Origin: Flavobacterium magnum
Lineage (GTDB): Bacteria > Bacteroidota > Bacteroidia > Flavobacteriales > Flavobacteriaceae
DNA: 64,000 nt
NCBI RefSeq assembly: GCF_003055625.1
Contig: NZ_CP028811.1
Span: forward strand, 1,488,001 to 1,552,000
Direction: 5' to 3'
Shown: positions 53,587-64,000 of the stretch, in pieces
Layout: each line of letters starts with the position of its first letter
How positions within the stretch are numbered: the stretch's first letter is position 1
Translations under genes and position numbers: made by a program
Notes under the pieces: model-generated
Told to the model about the DNA's origin: nothing
Databases searched by the model: none
What the model saw: the letters and a program-made list of their open reading frames with translations, nothing else

Positions 53587-53884
53587 GTTGTTGTGTTGTG
53601 GCTGTGAAAAGGTTTGGCAAAGATAGTTAAGAATTGCCGAAAATTCCTGATCGGGGCGTATTTCCGATTTCAATATTTCCGATGATATTTATAAAGTTAC
53701 CATTTTGATCTGCGTGCCTTAACGGTCTTCTTAATCCCAAATCCTTTATCGGCAGCGGTTTGGATGGGTTTTGCGTTGAAGTGATCTTCCACCGAGAGAT
53801 AGGTATGAAGGCTGACGGCGGTTCGGGCAGTTTTGCAAAGTCCGATATTTTGTAATTTTATCCTTTATCTGAAAAATTACAGCC
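53587..53884. other. 298-base purK/SRPBCC intergenic region
   Basis: No gene seen. Contains the TATCTTTG -7 box for purK (53618-53625, minus) and, near 53833-53860, a TTG-N17-TAATTTTA candidate for the SRPBCC gene on the plus strand. Confidence 0.4.
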
Positions 53885-54325
53885 ATGAAGACAATGCATA
53901 AATCAATTGAAATTACCGCGCCCAAAGACAAAGTCTGGGCGGTATTAATGGAGGAAACTTATATTAAAGACTGGTACAAGTCATTCGGTCAGGGTATTAC
54001 CGCGGAAACCGACTGGATTGAAGGACACCGCGTGACCTTTACTGATGGGTCAAACAATGGCATTACAGGTATCATAGCCGAGAAAAAGCCTTATGAGAAA
54101 TTGTCGTTCCGGTTTGATGGTGTCGTAAAAAATAATGTGGAAGACAGGGAAAGTGATATGGCCAAGGCCCTCAACGGCAGTGAGGAAACTTATTCACTGT
54201 CTGAAGAAAACGGCAATACCTGGTTGTCGGTTACCTGCGATATGCCTGAAAGTGATTATGATACCATGTCGGCTGCATGGGAAGTGGCTTTGCAACGGAT
54301 CAGCGAACTGGCACATGCAGTGTAA
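53885..54325 (+). CDS. SRPBCC (AHSA1/START-like) domain protein
   Basis: The product has 146 residues, the usual size of the single-domain family. It begins with the family pattern IEITAPKDKVWAVLMEE and shows an alternating beta-strand layout with a C-terminal helix (AAWEVALQRISELA). The fold binds hydrophobic ligands in a cavity. No catalytic motif is visible and no function can be assigned. It lies upstream of tRNA-Leu. Confidence 0.85.
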   Translation: MKTMHKSIEITAPKDKVWAVLMEETYIKDWYKSFGQGITAETDWIEGHRVTFTDGSNNGITGIIAEKKPYEKLSFRFDGVVKNNVEDRESDMAKALNGSEETYSLSEENGNTWLSVTCDMPESDYDTMSAAWEVALQRISELAHAV

Positions 54326-54352
54326 GTTTTACCAAATATTTGCGCATTACAT

Positions 54353-54382
54353 TTGCGGATTTGAAAAAACATGTTACTTTTG
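54353..54382 (+). promoter_or_regulatory. tRNA-Leu promoter, TTG-N19-TACTTTTG
   Basis: TTG 54353-54355, spacer of 19 bases, TACTTTTG 54375-54382: an exact match to the Bacteroidota promoter consensus, ending 12 bases before the mature tRNA. Confidence 0.85.
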
Positions 54383-54394
54383 CTGTCCCTGAAT

Positions 54395-54476
54395 GCCTCA
54401 GTGGCGAAATTGGTAGACGCACTGTGTTCAGGTCGCAGCGCCCCCGGGTGTGCTGGTTCGAGTCCAGTCTGAGGCA
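54395..54476 (+). tRNA. tRNA-Leu (anticodon CAG)
   Basis: The acceptor arms GCCTCAG (54395-54401) and CTGAGGC (54469-54475) pair over seven bases, with discriminator A at 54476. The D-arm has TGGCGAAATTGGTAGACGC, the anticodon loop TTCAGGT gives CAG (54428-54430), a long variable arm GCGCCCCCGGGTGTG identifies a class II Leu tRNA, and the T-arm is GGTTCGAGTCC. The 3' CCA is not encoded. Confidence 0.95.
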
Positions 54477-54480
54477 CAAC

Positions 54481-54512
54481 AAAAGGCAGTCTTTTTTAAG
54501 GCTGCCTTTTTT
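54481..54512 (+). terminator. terminator after tRNA-Leu
   Basis: AAAAGGCAG (54481-54489) pairs with CTGCCTTTT (54502-54510), followed by more T. Confidence 0.9.
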
Positions 54513-54574
54513 CAATATGTAAATCCTGTAAAAACTGTTTGAAATAGTGTAATCAAAAACATGGATTGCCGGAG

Positions 54575-54701
54575 TATCTTTGATATAGAAACTTACACTT
54601 ACTGAATTAAGTAAATTTTATCACGCGTGATAAGATTTTCATGATGATTCGGTTATTGGTTAGGTTAGGAGGGGACAGCTTAGGCTTCCCCTTCTTTTTT
54701 G
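54575..54701 (+). ncRNA. candidate structured small RNA downstream of tRNA-Leu
   Basis: After the tRNA terminator a TATCTTTG -7 box (54575-54582) begins an otherwise gene-free stretch. It contains three hairpins: TTACT/AGTAA (54599-54603 and 54610-54614), a perfect 16-base palindrome centred at 54625 (TTATCACG-CGTGATAA, 54618-54633), and a terminator (AGGAGGGGA 54667-54675 with TCCCCTTCT 54687-54695, then T to 54700). A 25-codon ORF (54641-54718) starts ATGATG and overlaps the terminator. No -33 element fits. Function unknown; the palindrome could instead be an operator. Confidence 0.4.
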
Positions 54702-54772
54702 TGGTAATCAAGCAGTAAATCTAAGGCAGATGGATACGTTAGTAATTTACCTGAACCTCGCATCCTGTATCG

Positions 54773-54860
54773 TTTTCAGGAGCTGTTTCCCGCTCTCCGC
54801 TGTATCTTTTCCGGCTCCGCAGGCTTCGCCGTAAAAGGATGCCGCTTCGATCGGGGCTAG
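54773..54860 (-). repeat. dispersed intergenic repeat, family A copy 3
   Basis: Read on the minus strand: AGCCCCGATCGAAGCGGCAT, CCTTTTACGGCG, GCCGGAAAAGATACAGCG and CAGCTCCTGAAAA. This is nearly the same as copy 1 (43289-43374), with a different loop. The remaining bases of 54702-54906 carry no gene. Confidence 0.7.
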
Positions 54861-54906
54861 CGCATCCCGTAAATGAAAAATACTATCTTTAAGGAAAATA
54901 TCCCAG

Positions 54907-55881
54907 ATGAACCGCCGTCATTTCCTTAAGAACTCAGCACAATTTGTCGTCGCGCTTTCTGCCGCCAACCTGATTTACAGTGAGGTTATTGATTTCCTGC
55001 AGGCAGACCCGCAGCCTTTTTTCAGATTGTCTTTGGCGCAATGGTCGTTGCATCGGGCAATGATGGAAACCAAAACACTGAACCCAATTGATTTTGCCTC
55101 TACAGCGAAATCCCTCGGCTTTGAAGGATTGGAATATGTGAGTGCGCTCTACACTTTGGAACAGGGGAATCAAATTCAGGGCGCTGCCAAACTGGCGAAG
55201 GAACTCAGGCAGCGCAGCGTCGACAATGACATGACCAATGTTTTGATTATGGTCGATGGTGAAGGCGAACTCGCTGCATTGGATAAAAAAGAAAGAGATA
55301 CAGCAATTGACAATCATAAGAAATGGGTTGATGCCGCGGCCGAAATGCGGTGCCACTCGATCCGCGTGAACCTTTTTGGCGCTGGAGCGGAGAAGGATTT
55401 TAAAGTCTGGAAAGAAACTTCGATTGACGGTTTAGGGAGGTTGGCAGCCTTTGCCGCGCAATCCGAAATCAATGTCATCGTTGAGAACCACGGCGGACTT
55501 TCCTCTGACATCTCAAAGCTGACGGAAGTCTTCGAAGCAATTGGTTTAAAGAACTGCGGCGCGCTGCCTGATTTCGGAAACTTCTGCGTTAAAAGGCGCG
55601 ACGGTGACCGTTGGGCTTCCCCTTGTATTGAAATCTATGATAAGTACAAAGGCGTTTCAGAATTGATGCCGTTTGCGAAAGGCGTCAGTGCCAAATCCTA
55701 CGACTTCGATACCGACGGCAATGAAACCACCATTGATTATGTCAAAATGCTGCAGATTGTCAAATCCGCCGGCTGTAAGGGATTTATCGGCGTGGAATAT
55801 GAAGGCAGCCGACTTGGGGAGATTGACGGGATTTTAGCCACTAAAGCCCTGTTGCTGCGTGCGGCTTCTCAGTTAAAATGA
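54907..55881 (+). CDS. TIM-barrel sugar isomerase/epimerase-like protein, Tat signal
   Basis: The product has 324 residues. The N-terminus NRRHFLKNSAQF is a twin-arginine-type signal (RR-x-F-L-K), so export to the periplasm is likely. The body is an AP-endonuclease-2-like (xylose isomerase) barrel with probable metal ligands in IVENHGGLSSD, LPDFGNF, and IGVEYEG. The family isomerises or epimerises sugars, or acts on inositol-type compounds; substrate unknown. It stands alone and ends at a bidirectional terminator. Confidence 0.88.
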   Translation: MNRRHFLKNSAQFVVALSAANLIYSEVIDFLQADPQPFFRLSLAQWSLHRAMMETKTLNPIDFASTAKSLGFEGLEYVSALYTLEQGNQIQGAAKLAKELRQRSVDNDMTNVLIMVDGEGELAALDKKERDTAIDNHKKWVDAAAEMRCHSIRVNLFGAGAEKDFKVWKETSIDGLGRLAAFAAQSEINVIVENHGGLSSDISKLTEVFEAIGLKNCGALPDFGNFCVKRRDGDRWASPCIEIYDKYKGVSELMPFAKGVSAKSYDFDTDGNETTIDYVKMLQIVKSAGCKGFIGVEYEGSRLGEIDGILATKALLLRAASQLK

Positions 55882-55917
55882 AGAAATAAATGTGTTCATA
55901 TATAAATGAAACAAAAA

Positions 55918-55940
55918 AACCTCCCGATTGGGAGGTTTTT
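55918..55940. terminator. bidirectional terminator between the TIM-barrel gene and the DUF3467 gene
   Basis: AACCTCCC (55918-55925) pairs with GGGAGGTT (55930-55937) around GATT. It has T-rich tails on both strands and serves the two convergent genes. Confidence 0.92.
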
Positions 55941-55943
55941 GAA

Positions 55944-56255
55944 TTATGCTTGCCCTGTCGGGCCAAAGTTCAATGGAATGGGCGGTTGCTCCGTATCCTT
56001 GATTTCGCCGTGGGCGGATTCAAATCTGTGGATGTTCTCTCCCATCGCTTTCAGCAGCCTTTTGGCATGTTGCGGTGTCAAAACGATTCTTGACTTCACT
56101 TTTGCCTTCGGCGTTCCGGGCATGATGCAAACGAAATCGAGTACAAATTCAGATGCCGAGTGATTGATGATTGCCAGGTTCGAATACGTTCCTTCTGCAG
56201 TCTTTTCGTCCAGTTCGATGTTAATCTGTCCTGGTTGTTGATTGTTATCGCTCAT
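55944..56255 (-). CDS. DUF3467 family protein
   Basis: The product has 103 residues with the DUF3467 pattern: EGTYSNLAIINHSASEFVLDF, VCIMPG, SRIVLTPQHAKRLLKAMGENI. Function unknown in the family. It starts 3 bases after the rpoC stop, so it is cotranscribed with RNA polymerase genes, as I recall for several Bacteroidota. No signal peptide or membrane part. Confidence 0.9.
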   Translation of the reverse strand: MSDNNQQPGQINIELDEKTAEGTYSNLAIINHSASEFVLDFVCIMPGTPKAKVKSRIVLTPQHAKRLLKAMGENIHRFESAHGEIKDTEQPPIPLNFGPTGQA

Positions 56256-56258
56256 ATC

Positions 56259-59200
56259 TTAATAATTGTATTCTTCTTTCGCGGCCATGATTTCGTTGAA
56301 GTCCTCCTTCGATCCTACGATCGTGTGGTCGTATTCCCTCATACCGGTTCCGGCAGGGATCCTGTGGCCCACGATGACGTTTTCTTTCAGGCCTTCAAGC
56401 AAGTCTACTTTTCCGGCTACGGCAGCTTCGTTCAATACTTTAGTGGTTTCCTGGAACGACGCAGCCGAGATGAATGATTTCGTCTGAAGCGATGCCCTTG
56501 TGATACCCTGAAGTACAGGTGTGGCGGTTGCAGTGATGACATCACGTGCAGAGACCAGGTTTTTGTCCATACGTTTCAGTATAGAGTTTTCATCCCGCAA
56601 TTGACGTGGTGACACAATCTGTCCCGGTTTCAGCGTATCAGAATCGCCGGCATCCTCGACCACCTTCATACCGTACAATTTATCATTTTCAACGATAAAA
56701 TCTTTGGTGTGGATTAATTGGTCTTCAAGGAACAGCGTGTCTCCCGGATCCTGAACCTGTACTTTACGCATCATCTGGCGGATTACCACCTCAAAGTGCT
56801 TGTCATTGATTTTTACCCCTTGCAGACGGTACACTTCCTGGATTTCATTCACAAGATATTGCTGTACCGCAGCTGGTCCCTGGATTCTCAGGATATCTTC
56901 AGGAGTGATGGCTCCGTCAGACAATGGCACACCCGCACGGATGAAGTCATTTTCCTGCACCAGGATCTGGCTTGACAATTTGACAAGGTATTTCTTGATT
57001 TCACCGAATTTGGATTCGATGATGATCTCACGGTTACCACGCTTGATTTTTCCGAAAGTAACGACACCGTCAATTTCCGAAACGACCGCCGGGTTTGAAG
57101 GGTTACGCGCTTCAAGAAGCTCGGTAATCCTTGGCAGACCTCCGGTGATATCGCCTGCTTTTGACGAACGGCGCGGAATCTTCACAAGGATTTTCCCTGC
57201 TTTGATTTTCTCGCCATCTTCAACCATAAGGTGGGCACCCACCGGTAAGTTATAAGAACGGATCAATTCGTTGTCTTTTCCGTAGATTAATAAGGTAGGG
57301 ATCAGTTTCTTGTTCCTTCCTTCCGAGATTACCTTTTCCTGGAATCCGGTCTGCTCATCGATTTCAACCACGAACGATTGTCCCTGCTCTAAGTCTTCAT
57401 AAGCGATTTTTCCGGTAAATTCAGAAATGATTACCCCGTTATATGGATCCCATTTACAGATTACATCGCCTTTTACTACTGACTGTCCGTCTTTCACGAA
57501 AATGCTTGATCCGTAAGGAATGTTGTGTGTATTTAATACAATGCCGGTTTTCTCGTCAATCAGTTTCAATTCCGTAGAACGTGACACTACAATATCAACT
57601 GTATTTCCTTCATTGTCTTCACCTTTAACCGTTTTTAGGTCTTCGATCTCAAGACGGCCGTTGAAACGTACCACGATGCTGGACTCTTCAGAGATCCCTC
57701 CGGCCACACCACCTACGTGGAAGGTACGGAGTGTCAGCTGTGTTCCAGGCTCACCGATGGACTGTGCTGCGATCACACCGACAGCCTCACCTCTTTGGGT
57801 CATTTTGCCTGTCGCGAGATTTCGTCCGTAACATTTCGCACAGATTCCTTTAATGGCTTCACAGGTCAATGGGGAACGTACTTCAACCCTTTCGATTGGC
57901 GACGCCTCGATGGCACGCATTTCACTTTCGGTGATTTGCTTGCCGGCATGAACCAGGATGTCGTTTGTCAACGGATTGATCACATCCTGCAAAGCCACAC
58001 GGCCAAGGATTCTTTCACCCAGCGATTCCACCACTTCCTCATTCTTTTTCAAAGCGGATACTTCTACGCCCCTCAACGTACCGCAATCATCAAGATTTAC
58101 GATTACATCCTGGGAAACGTCATGAAGCCTCCTGGTAAGGTAACCGGCATCCGCAGTCTTCAATGCGGTATCGGCAAGACCTTTACGGGCACCGTGAGTA
58201 GAGATGAAGTATTCAAGGATTGAAAGTCCTTCCTTAAAGTTGGAAAGGATCGGGTTTTCAATAATCTCACCACCACCGGCAGTCGATTTTTTTGGCTTGG
58301 CCATCAAACCACGCATACCTGTAAGCTGACGGATCTGCTCTTTGGAACCCCTCGCTCCGGAATCAAGCATCATGTATACCGAGTTGAATCCTTGCTGGTC
58401 TTCGCGGATATTCTTCATGGCCAATTCGGTCAGTAACGCGTTCGTGGACGTCCATACGTCAATAACCTGGTTGTAACGCTCGTTGTTGGTGATAAGACCC
58501 ATGTTATAGTTCATGAGGATGCCATCAACCTGTTCATTGGCGTCGGTAATCAGGTCCTGCTTTTGCTCAGGAATCTTGATATCACCAAGGCTGAATGACA
58601 GTCCGCCTTTGAAAGCGAACTTGTAACCCATATCCTTCATTTCATCAAGGAATGCTGCGGTCGTAGGCACATCAGTCACACTTAAGATATGTCCGATGAT
58701 GTCACGCAGGTTTTTCTTGGTCAGGACGTCGTTGATGTATCCGGCGGCTTCAGGAACCACTTCGTTAAACAATACACGCCCGGCAGTGGTCTGGATGATT
58801 TTCCAAACCAATTCACCGTTTTCGTTGAAATCCTTTGCACGGATCTTGACCCTGGCGTTAAGTTCCAGACGGCCTTCGTTTAACGCGATATTTACTTCTT
58901 CCGCAGAATAGAAAGTCAGGCCTTCGCCCAAAATCTTATGCTCCGGCGTTGATAATCTTTCCTTGGTCATGTAGTACAGACCCAAAACCATGTCCTGGGA
59001 TGGTACCGTGATTGGTGCGCCATTGGCAGGGTTCAGGATGTTGTGTGACGCCAGCATCAAAAGCTGCGCTTCCAGGATTGCTTCCGGCCCAAGCGGCAGG
59101 TGTACCGCCATCTGGTCACCATCGAAATCCGCGTTGAACGCCGTACACACCAGTGGGTGCAGCTGTATCGCTTTACCTTCAATCAGTTTTGGCTGGAATG

Positions 59201-60566
59201 CCTGGATACCCAAACGGTGAAGGGTAGGGGCACGGTTCAGCAATACCGGGTGTCCCTTGATGACATTTTCAAGGATATCCCATACCACAGGCTCTTTTTT
59301 ATCTATAATCTTTTTGGCGGATTTCACTGTTTTTACAATACCGCGCTCAATCAGTTTCCTGATAACGAACGGTTTGTACAATTCAGCAGCCATGTCTTTT
59401 GGCAAACCGCATTCGTATAATTTCAATTCCGGTCCAACGACGATAACCGAACGTGCAGAATAGTCGACACGTTTTCCAAGTAAGTTCTGACGGAAACGCC
59501 CTTGTTTTCCTTTTAAGGAATCAGAAAGCGATTTCAGCGGACGGTTTGATTCGGTCTTAACGGCAGAAGCTTTTCTGGTGTTATCAAACAACGAGTCTAC
59601 AGATTCCTGCAGCATACGTTTTTCGTTACGAAGGATCACTTCAGGCGCTTTAATCTCCATCAGACGCTTCAAACGGTTGTTGCGGATGATTACACGACGG
59701 TAAAGGTCATTCAAATCCGACGTAGCAAAACGGCCACCATCAAGCGGCACCAATGGGCGCAATTCCGGCGGGATTACAGGAACCACTTTCATGATCATCC
59801 ACTCGGGACGATTTTCGCGGTTCTCGTTGGATTCGCGGAAAGATTCCACGACCTGAAGCCTTTTTAAAGCCTCTGTTTTACGTTGTTTCGACGTTTCGTT
59901 ATTTGCCGAGTGGCGCAATTCATATGAAAGCGCATCAAGGTCGATCCTTGCCAACAGATCCATAATACATTCAGCACCCATTTTGGCAATGAATTTATTC
60001 GGGTCATTGTCATCAAGATATTGGTTGTCCTGCGGCAGGCTGTCAAGGATATTCAGGTATTCTTCTTCGGTCAGGAAGTCCAATCTCTGGATGTTGTCAC
60101 CTTCGGCATTTTTTGCAATACCCGGCTGGATTACCACGTACCTTTCATAATAAATGATCATGTCCAGTTTCTTGGACGGCAATCCAAGAATGTATCCGAT
60201 TTTGTTGGGAAGCGAACGGAAATACCAGATGTGCGCGATAGGCACCACCAGGTTGATGTGTCCGACACGGTCACGTCGTACTTTTTTCTCAGTGACTTCT
60301 ACACCACAGCGGTCGCATACGATCCCTTTGTAGCGGATCCTTTTATATTTACCACAGGCACATTCGAAATCCTTAACGGGACCGAAAATCCTTTCACAGA
60401 AAAGACCGTCGCGTTCCGGCTTGTGCGTCCTGTAGTTGATGGTTTCAGGCTTCAGGACTTCCCCCCTTGATTCTGCCAGGATGGATTCCGGAGAAGCAAG
60501 GCCGATAGAAATCTTGTCAAACCTTTTTACTTGATTTTTATCTTTATTATTTCTATTATTCATCAT
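56259..60566 (-). CDS. rpoC: DNA-directed RNA polymerase subunit beta'
   Basis: The product has 1435 residues, typical of Bacteroidota. The first zinc site is [20 protein letters not shown] (about 69-88), the active-site motif is NADFDGDQ (about 476-483), and the second zinc cluster ([15 protein letters not shown]) lies near 910. The trigger-loop region ([19 protein letters not shown]) is present. It forms the catalytic core with RpoB, whose gene precedes it by 106 bases. The C-terminal part is complete, ending with Glu-Glu-Tyr-Asn-Tyr. Confidence 0.98.
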   Translation of the reverse strand: MMNNRNNKDKNQVKRFDKISIGLASPESILAESRGEVLKPETINYRTHKPERDGLFCERIFGPVKDFECACGKYKRIRYKGIVCDRCGVEVTEKKVRRDRVGHINLVVPIAHIWYFRSLPNKIGYILGLPSKKLDMIIYYERYVVIQPGIAKNAEGDNIQRLDFLTEEEYLNILDSLPQDNQYLDDNDPNKFIAKMGAECIMDLLARIDLDALSYELRHSANNETSKQRKTEALKRLQVVESFRESNENRENRPEWMIMKVVPVIPPELRPLVPLDGGRFATSDLNDLYRRVIIRNNRLKRLMEIKAPEVILRNEKRMLQESVDSLFDNTRKASAVKTESNRPLKSLSDSLKGKQGRFRQNLLGKRVDYSARSVIVVGPELKLYECGLPKDMAAELYKPFVIRKLIERGIVKTVKSAKKIIDKKEPVVWDILENVIKGHPVLLNRAPTLHRLGIQAFQPKLIEGKAIQLHPLVCTAFNADFDGDQMAVHLPLGPEAILEAQLLMLASHNILNPANGAPITVPSQDMVLGLYYMTKERLSTPEHKILGEGLTFYSAEEVNIALNEGRLELNARVKIRAKDFNENGELVWKIIQTTAGRVLFNEVVPEAAGYINDVLTKKNLRDIIGHILSVTDVPTTAAFLDEMKDMGYKFAFKGGLSFSLGDIKIPEQKQDLITDANEQVDGILMNYNMGLITNNERYNQVIDVWTSTNALLTELAMKNIREDQQGFNSVYMMLDSGARGSKEQIRQLTGMRGLMAKPKKSTAGGGEIIENPILSNFKEGLSILEYFISTHGARKGLADTALKTADAGYLTRRLHDVSQDVIVNLDDCGTLRGVEVSALKKNEEVVESLGERILGRVALQDVINPLTNDILVHAGKQITESEMRAIEASPIERVEVRSPLTCEAIKGICAKCYGRNLATGKMTQRGEAVGVIAAQSIGEPGTQLTLRTFHVGGVAGGISEESSIVVRFNGRLEIEDLKTVKGEDNEGNTVDIVVSRSTELKLIDEKTGIVLNTHNIPYGSSIFVKDGQSVVKGDVICKWDPYNGVIISEFTGKIAYEDLEQGQSFVVEIDEQTGFQEKVISEGRNKKLIPTLLIYGKDNELIRSYNLPVGAHLMVEDGEKIKAGKILVKIPRRSSKAGDITGGLPRITELLEARNPSNPAVVSEIDGVVTFGKIKRGNREIIIESKFGEIKKYLVKLSSQILVQENDFIRAGVPLSDGAITPEDILRIQGPAAVQQYLVNEIQEVYRLQGVKINDKHFEVVIRQMMRKVQVQDPGDTLFLEDQLIHTKDFIVENDKLYGMKVVEDAGDSDTLKPGQIVSPRQLRDENSILKRMDKNLVSARDVITATATPVLQGITRASLQTKSFISAASFQETTKVLNEAAVAGKVDLLEGLKENVIVGHRIPAGTGMREYDHTIVGSKEDFNEIMAAKEEYNY

Positions 60567-60620
60567 AGTTTCTACTATTGATATTTTTGATAATTGAAAA
60601 CGATTTTTAGTTTACAGCTT

Positions 60621-60657
60621 ACGGTTCACAGTGTACAGTCTGCAGACTGTAAACCGT
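60621..60657. repeat. nested inverted repeat between rpoB and rpoC
   Basis: A perfect 18-base palindrome TACAGTCTG-CAGACTGTA (60634-60651) is flanked by outer arms ACGGTT (60621-60626) and AACCGT (60652-60657). No T-tract follows, so it is not an ordinary terminator. The whole 60567-60672 gap has no ORF. Confidence 0.7.
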
Positions 60658-60672
60658 CAACTGATAACTTAT

Positions 60673-63600
60673 TTATTCCTCCAAACGAATGTCAAGTCCA
60701 AGACCCTTCAATTCGTGCATCAATACGTTAAATGACTCAGGAAGTCCCGGTTCCGGCATGGTTTCGCCTTTCACGATCGATTCATAAGTTTTTGCCCTTC
60801 CGATCACGTCATCTGATTTTACGGTCAGGATTTCACGAAGCGTGCTTGACGCACCATAAGCCTCGAGTGCCCAAACCTCCATCTCTCCGAAACGCTGTCC
60901 ACCGAACTGTGCCTTACCTCCAAGAGGCTGCTGCGTGATAAGTGAGTACGGTCCGATTGAACGGGCGTGCATCTTATCATCAACCATGTGCCCCAGTTTC
61001 AGCATGTAGATCACACCGACGGTTGCAGGTTGGTGGAAACGCTCTCCGGTTCCTCCGTCATACAGGTAAGTATGCCCGAAACGTGGAATTCCGGCTTCGT
61101 CTGTGAGTTCGTTGATCTGGTCAAGCGTTGCGCCATCGAAAATCGGTGTTGCAAATTTCTTGCCAAGGTTCATACCGGCCCAACCCAATACCGTTTCGTA
61201 AATCTGACCGATGTTCATACGCGAAGGTACACCCAGCGGGTTCAATACGATATCGACCGGCGTTCCGTCTTCGAGGAACGGCATGTCTTCGTGACGTACG
61301 ATACGGGCCACAATACCTTTGTTACCGTGACGTCCCGCCATTTTATCACCCACTTTCAGTTTACGTTTCTTAGCGATGTATACTTTAGCCAGTTTCAGGA
61401 TTCCTGCAGGCAATTCGTCTCCTACGGTAATCGTGAATTTCTCTCTCCTCAAAGCACCCTGAAGGTCATTCAGTTTGATTTTGTAGTTGTGGATCAGGTC
61501 GTTCACCATTTTATTGGTTTCCTCATCTGCAACCCATTGTCCTTTGCTTAAGTGAGCGAAGTCTTCTACAGCGTTCAGCATTTTCTGGGTATATTTCTTG
61601 CCTTTTGGCAGTACTTCCTCACCCAGATCGTTCATTACACCCTGAGAGGTTTTACCATTAACAATAAGGAATAATTTGTCAACCAGTTTGTCTTTCAGTT
61701 CAACAAATTTGGTTTCGAATTCCATTTCCAGGGAACCCAAATCGTCCTTGTCTTTGGTACGTTTTCTTTTATCTTTTACCGCTCTTGCGAACAGTTTTTT
61801 GTCTAATACAACGCCATGTAAAGAAGGAGAAGCTTTCAATGATGCATCTTTCACGTCACCGGCTTTGTCACCGAAGATCGCACGAAGCAGTTTTTCTTCC
61901 GGAGTCGGATCTGATTCTCCTTTTGGGGTAATCTTTCCGATAAGGATATCACCGGGTTTCACTTCAGCACCGATACGGATCATACCGTTTTCGTCAAGGT
62001 CTTTGGTTGCCTCTTCAGAAACGTTCGGGATGTCGTTGGTCAATTCTTCATTACCCAATTTCGTATCACGAACATCCAATGAATAATCATCGATGTGGAT
62101 AGAAGTAAAGATGTCGTCGCGAACTACTTTCTCAGAAATCACGATCGCATCCTCGAAGTTGTACCCTTTCCATGGCATGAACGCCACTTTCAGGTTTCTT
62201 CCTAAGGCAAGCTCTCCGTTTTGGGTAGCATAACCTTCAGAAAGTACTTGTCCGGGAATTACCCTGTCGCCTTTTCTTACAATCGGCTTCAGGTTGATCG
62301 AAGTACTTTGGTTCGTTTTACGGAATTTGATGAGGTTGTAGGTCTTCTCGTCCGTGTCAAAACTGACCATTCTTTCTTCTTCCGTACGGTCGTATTTAAT
62401 GGTGATGATGTTGGCATCGACATATTCTACGGTTCCGTGGCCTTCTGCATTAATCAATACACGGGAATCAGAAGCCACCTGTCTTTCAAGGCCTGTTCCT
62501 ACAATCGGGGCTTCAGGACGCAGCAATGGTACGGCCTGACGCATCATGTTTGATCCCATCAACGCACGGTTCGCATCATCATGCTCCAAAAACGGAATCA
62601 GGGAAGCCGAGATCGAAGCGATCTGGTTTGGCGCCACATCGGCATAATCAATCCTGTGCGGATCGACAACCGGAAAGTCACCTTCCTCACGGGCAATTAC
62701 CTTATCGGCAAGGATGGTTCCGTCAGCGCCCACTTCGATGTTGGCCTGCGAAATCAATTTGCCTTCTTCTTCTTCTGCACTCAGGTAAACCGGTTCGGCA
62801 TTGATGTCGATTTTACCGTCAGTCACTTTACGGTAAGGGGTTTCGATGAAGCCCATCCCGTTTACTTTCGCATAAACTCCAAGTGAGGAAATCAAACCGA
62901 TGTTTGGTCCTTCCGGTGTTTCAATCGGGCATAAACGGCCGTAGTGTGTATAGTGAACGTCACGTACCTCAAATCCGGCCCTTTCACGCGAAAGACCACC
63001 AGGTCCAAGGGCAGACAACCTTCTTTTGTGCGTGATCTCAGCCAATGGATTGGTTTGGTCCATAAACTGAGACAACTGGTTTGTCCCGAAGAAAGAGTTG
63101 ATTACCGATGATAAAGTTTTAGCGTTGATCAAATCGATCGGTGTAAATACTTCATTATCACGAACGTTCATCCTTTCACGGATCGTACGTGCCATACGCG
63201 CCAATCCGACGCCGAACTGTGCAGAAAGTTGTTCCCCAACAGTACGTACACGACGGTTTGACAAGTGATCGATATCATCAATCTCTGCCTTAGAGTTGAT
63301 CAGTTCGATCAGGTATTTTACGATAGTGATGATATCTTCCTTGGTAAGCACCTGCTTTTCCATTGGGATATCAAGGTTCAGTTTTTTGTTCATCCTGTAA
63401 CGGCCTACTTCACCTAAGTTGTAGCGCTGGTCAGAGAAGAACAATTTATCGATGATGCCACGAGCGGTTTCCTCATCAGGTGGTTCTGCATTACGCAGCT
63501 GACGGTAGATGTGCTCGACGGCTTCTTTTTCAGAGTTGGTCGGGTCTTTTTGCAAAGTGTTGTGGATGATGGCATAATCAGCCTGATTTGCATCTTCTTT

Positions 63601-64000
63601 GTGCAAAAGAATCGATTTTACGTTGGCATCGATGATTTCCTCTACGTTATCCTTGTCGATAATCGTATCACGGTCAAGGATGATCTCGTTACGCTCGATA
63701 GACACTACCTCGCCGGTATCCTCGTCCACGAAATCCTCGTGCCAGGTATTCAATACACGCGCCGCTAATTTGCGTCCGATGTATTTCTTCAGTCCTGTTT
63801 TAGACACTTTGATTTCCTCAGCAAGGTCGAAGATTTCAAGGATATCCTTGTCTCTTTCAAAACCGATGGCGCGGAATAGGGTGGTTACAGGTAATTTTTT
63901 CTTACGGTCGATATAGGCGTACATGACGCTGTTGATATCGGTTGCAAATTCAATCCATGATCCTTTGAACGGAATGACACGGGCAGAATATAATTTGGTT
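60673..64000 (-). CDS. rpoB: DNA-directed RNA polymerase subunit beta, 5' part cut by window edge
   Basis: The frame is open to base 64000, so about 1108 C-terminal residues of an expected 1270 or so are visible; the N-terminal part is outside. The rifampicin pocket is present and unaltered at its main positions ([28 protein letters not shown]). Other core motifs are [22 protein letters not shown] and [18 protein letters not shown] near the C-terminus, with ending GLDIRLEE. It is cotranscribed with rpoC, with a palindrome-bearing gap between. Confidence 0.98.
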   Translation of the reverse strand, partial: TKLYSARVIPFKGSWIEFATDINSVMYAYIDRKKKLPVTTLFRAIGFERDKDILEIFDLAEEIKVSKTGLKKYIGRKLAARVLNTWHEDFVDEDTGEVVSIERNEIILDRDTIIDKDNVEEIIDANVKSILLHKEDANQADYAIIHNTLQKDPTNSEKEAVEHIYRQLRNAEPPDEETARGIIDKLFFSDQRYNLGEVGRYRMNKKLNLDIPMEKQVLTKEDIITIVKYLIELINSKAEIDDIDHLSNRRVRTVGEQLSAQFGVGLARMARTIRERMNVRDNEVFTPIDLINAKTLSSVINSFFGTNQLSQFMDQTNPLAEITHKRRLSALGPGGLSRERAGFEVRDVHYTHYGRLCPIETPEGPNIGLISSLGVYAKVNGMGFIETPYRKVTDGKIDINAEPVYLSAEEEEGKLISQANIEVGADGTILADKVIAREEGDFPVVDPHRIDYADVAPNQIASISASLIPFLEHDDANRALMGSNMMRQAVPLLRPEAPIVGTGLERQVASDSRVLINAEGHGTVEYVDANIITIKYDRTEEERMVSFDTDEKTYNLIKFRKTNQSTSINLKPIVRKGDRVIPGQVLSEGYATQNGELALGRNLKVAFMPWKGYNFEDAIVISEKVVRDDIFTSIHIDDYSLDVRDTKLGNEELTNDIPNVSEEATKDLDENGMIRIGAEVKPGDILIGKITPKGESDPTPEEKLLRAIFGDKAGDVKDASLKASPSLHGVVLDKKLFARAVKDKRKRTKDKDDLGSLEMEFETKFVELKDKLVDKLFLIVNGKTSQGVMNDLGEEVLPKGKKYTQKMLNAVEDFAHLSKGQWVADEETNKMVNDLIHNYKIKLNDLQGALRREKFTITVGDELPAGILKLAKVYIAKKRKLKVGDKMAGRHGNKGIVARIVRHEDMPFLEDGTPVDIVLNPLGVPSRMNIGQIYETVLGWAGMNLGKKFATPIFDGATLDQINELTDEAGIPRFGHTYLYDGGTGERFHQPATVGVIYMLKLGHMVDDKMHARSIGPYSLITQQPLGGKAQFGGQRFGEMEVWALEAYGASSTLREILTVKSDDVIGRAKTYESIVKGETMPEPGLPESFNVLMHELKGLGLDIRLEE

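Noticed and set aside
1..64000. Insertion sequences, prophage genes, CRISPR arrays, rRNA
   Set aside because: No transposase, integrase, phage protein, regular repeat-spacer pattern or rRNA sequence was recognised on either strand.

Overview
The window is chromosomal DNA from a member of the Bacteroidota, most probably Flavobacteriaceae (Flavobacterium or a close relative). The evidence is direct. It carries the gliding and type IX secretion genes gldJ, porU and porV, a SusC/SusD polysaccharide utilisation locus, a protein with a type IX secretion C-terminal domain, and several promoters of the Bacteroidota form TTG-N19-TAnnTTTG. Base composition looks moderate by eye. Both window ends cut through genes: a short-chain dehydrogenase at the left edge and rpoB at the right edge.

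Layout. Positions 1-2989 hold redox and stress-type accessory genes (SDR, HxlR regulator, pirin, zinc alcohol dehydrogenase). Positions 3319-9948 are a self-contained TetR-regulated RND efflux module (regulator, lipoprotein adaptor, HAE1 pump, outer-membrane channel) with four copies of one palindromic operator. A DUF3095 nucleotide-cyclase-like protein follows. Positions 11281-25628 form a polysaccharide utilisation locus: susC-susD-surface lipoprotein-GH30-GH5/CBM6-fibronectin-type lipoprotein on the minus strand, and a divergent membrane-spanning one-component regulator on the plus strand. The enzymes suggest a beta-glucan with 1,6 and/or 1,3 linkages (inference).

Positions 25625-38967 are core genes: murF, then gldJ / porU-porV, cdd, and pyruvate dehydrogenase E1-alpha and E2 without E1-beta, an SDR and a SprT-like metalloprotein. 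PorU would cleave the sorting domain of cargo such as the GH5 enzyme encoded nearby. Positions 39046-49576 hold a GDP-mannose pyrophosphorylase, an MlaEF lipid-transport pair, a glycosyltransferase/methyltransferase pair, a KAS III-like enzyme, a truncated haemoglobin, gcvP, a UbiA-like membrane protein and a GbsR-type regulator. Positions 49582-64000 hold an M3 peptidase, purK-purE, an SRPBCC protein, tRNA-Leu, a TIM-barrel protein, a DUF3467 protein and rpoB-rpoC.

No CRISPR array, prophage, integrase, transposase or rRNA was seen. The least explained material is intergenic: two apparent small-RNA units without protein genes (51709-51856 and 54575-54701), two families of dispersed GC-rich repeats, and several palindromes.
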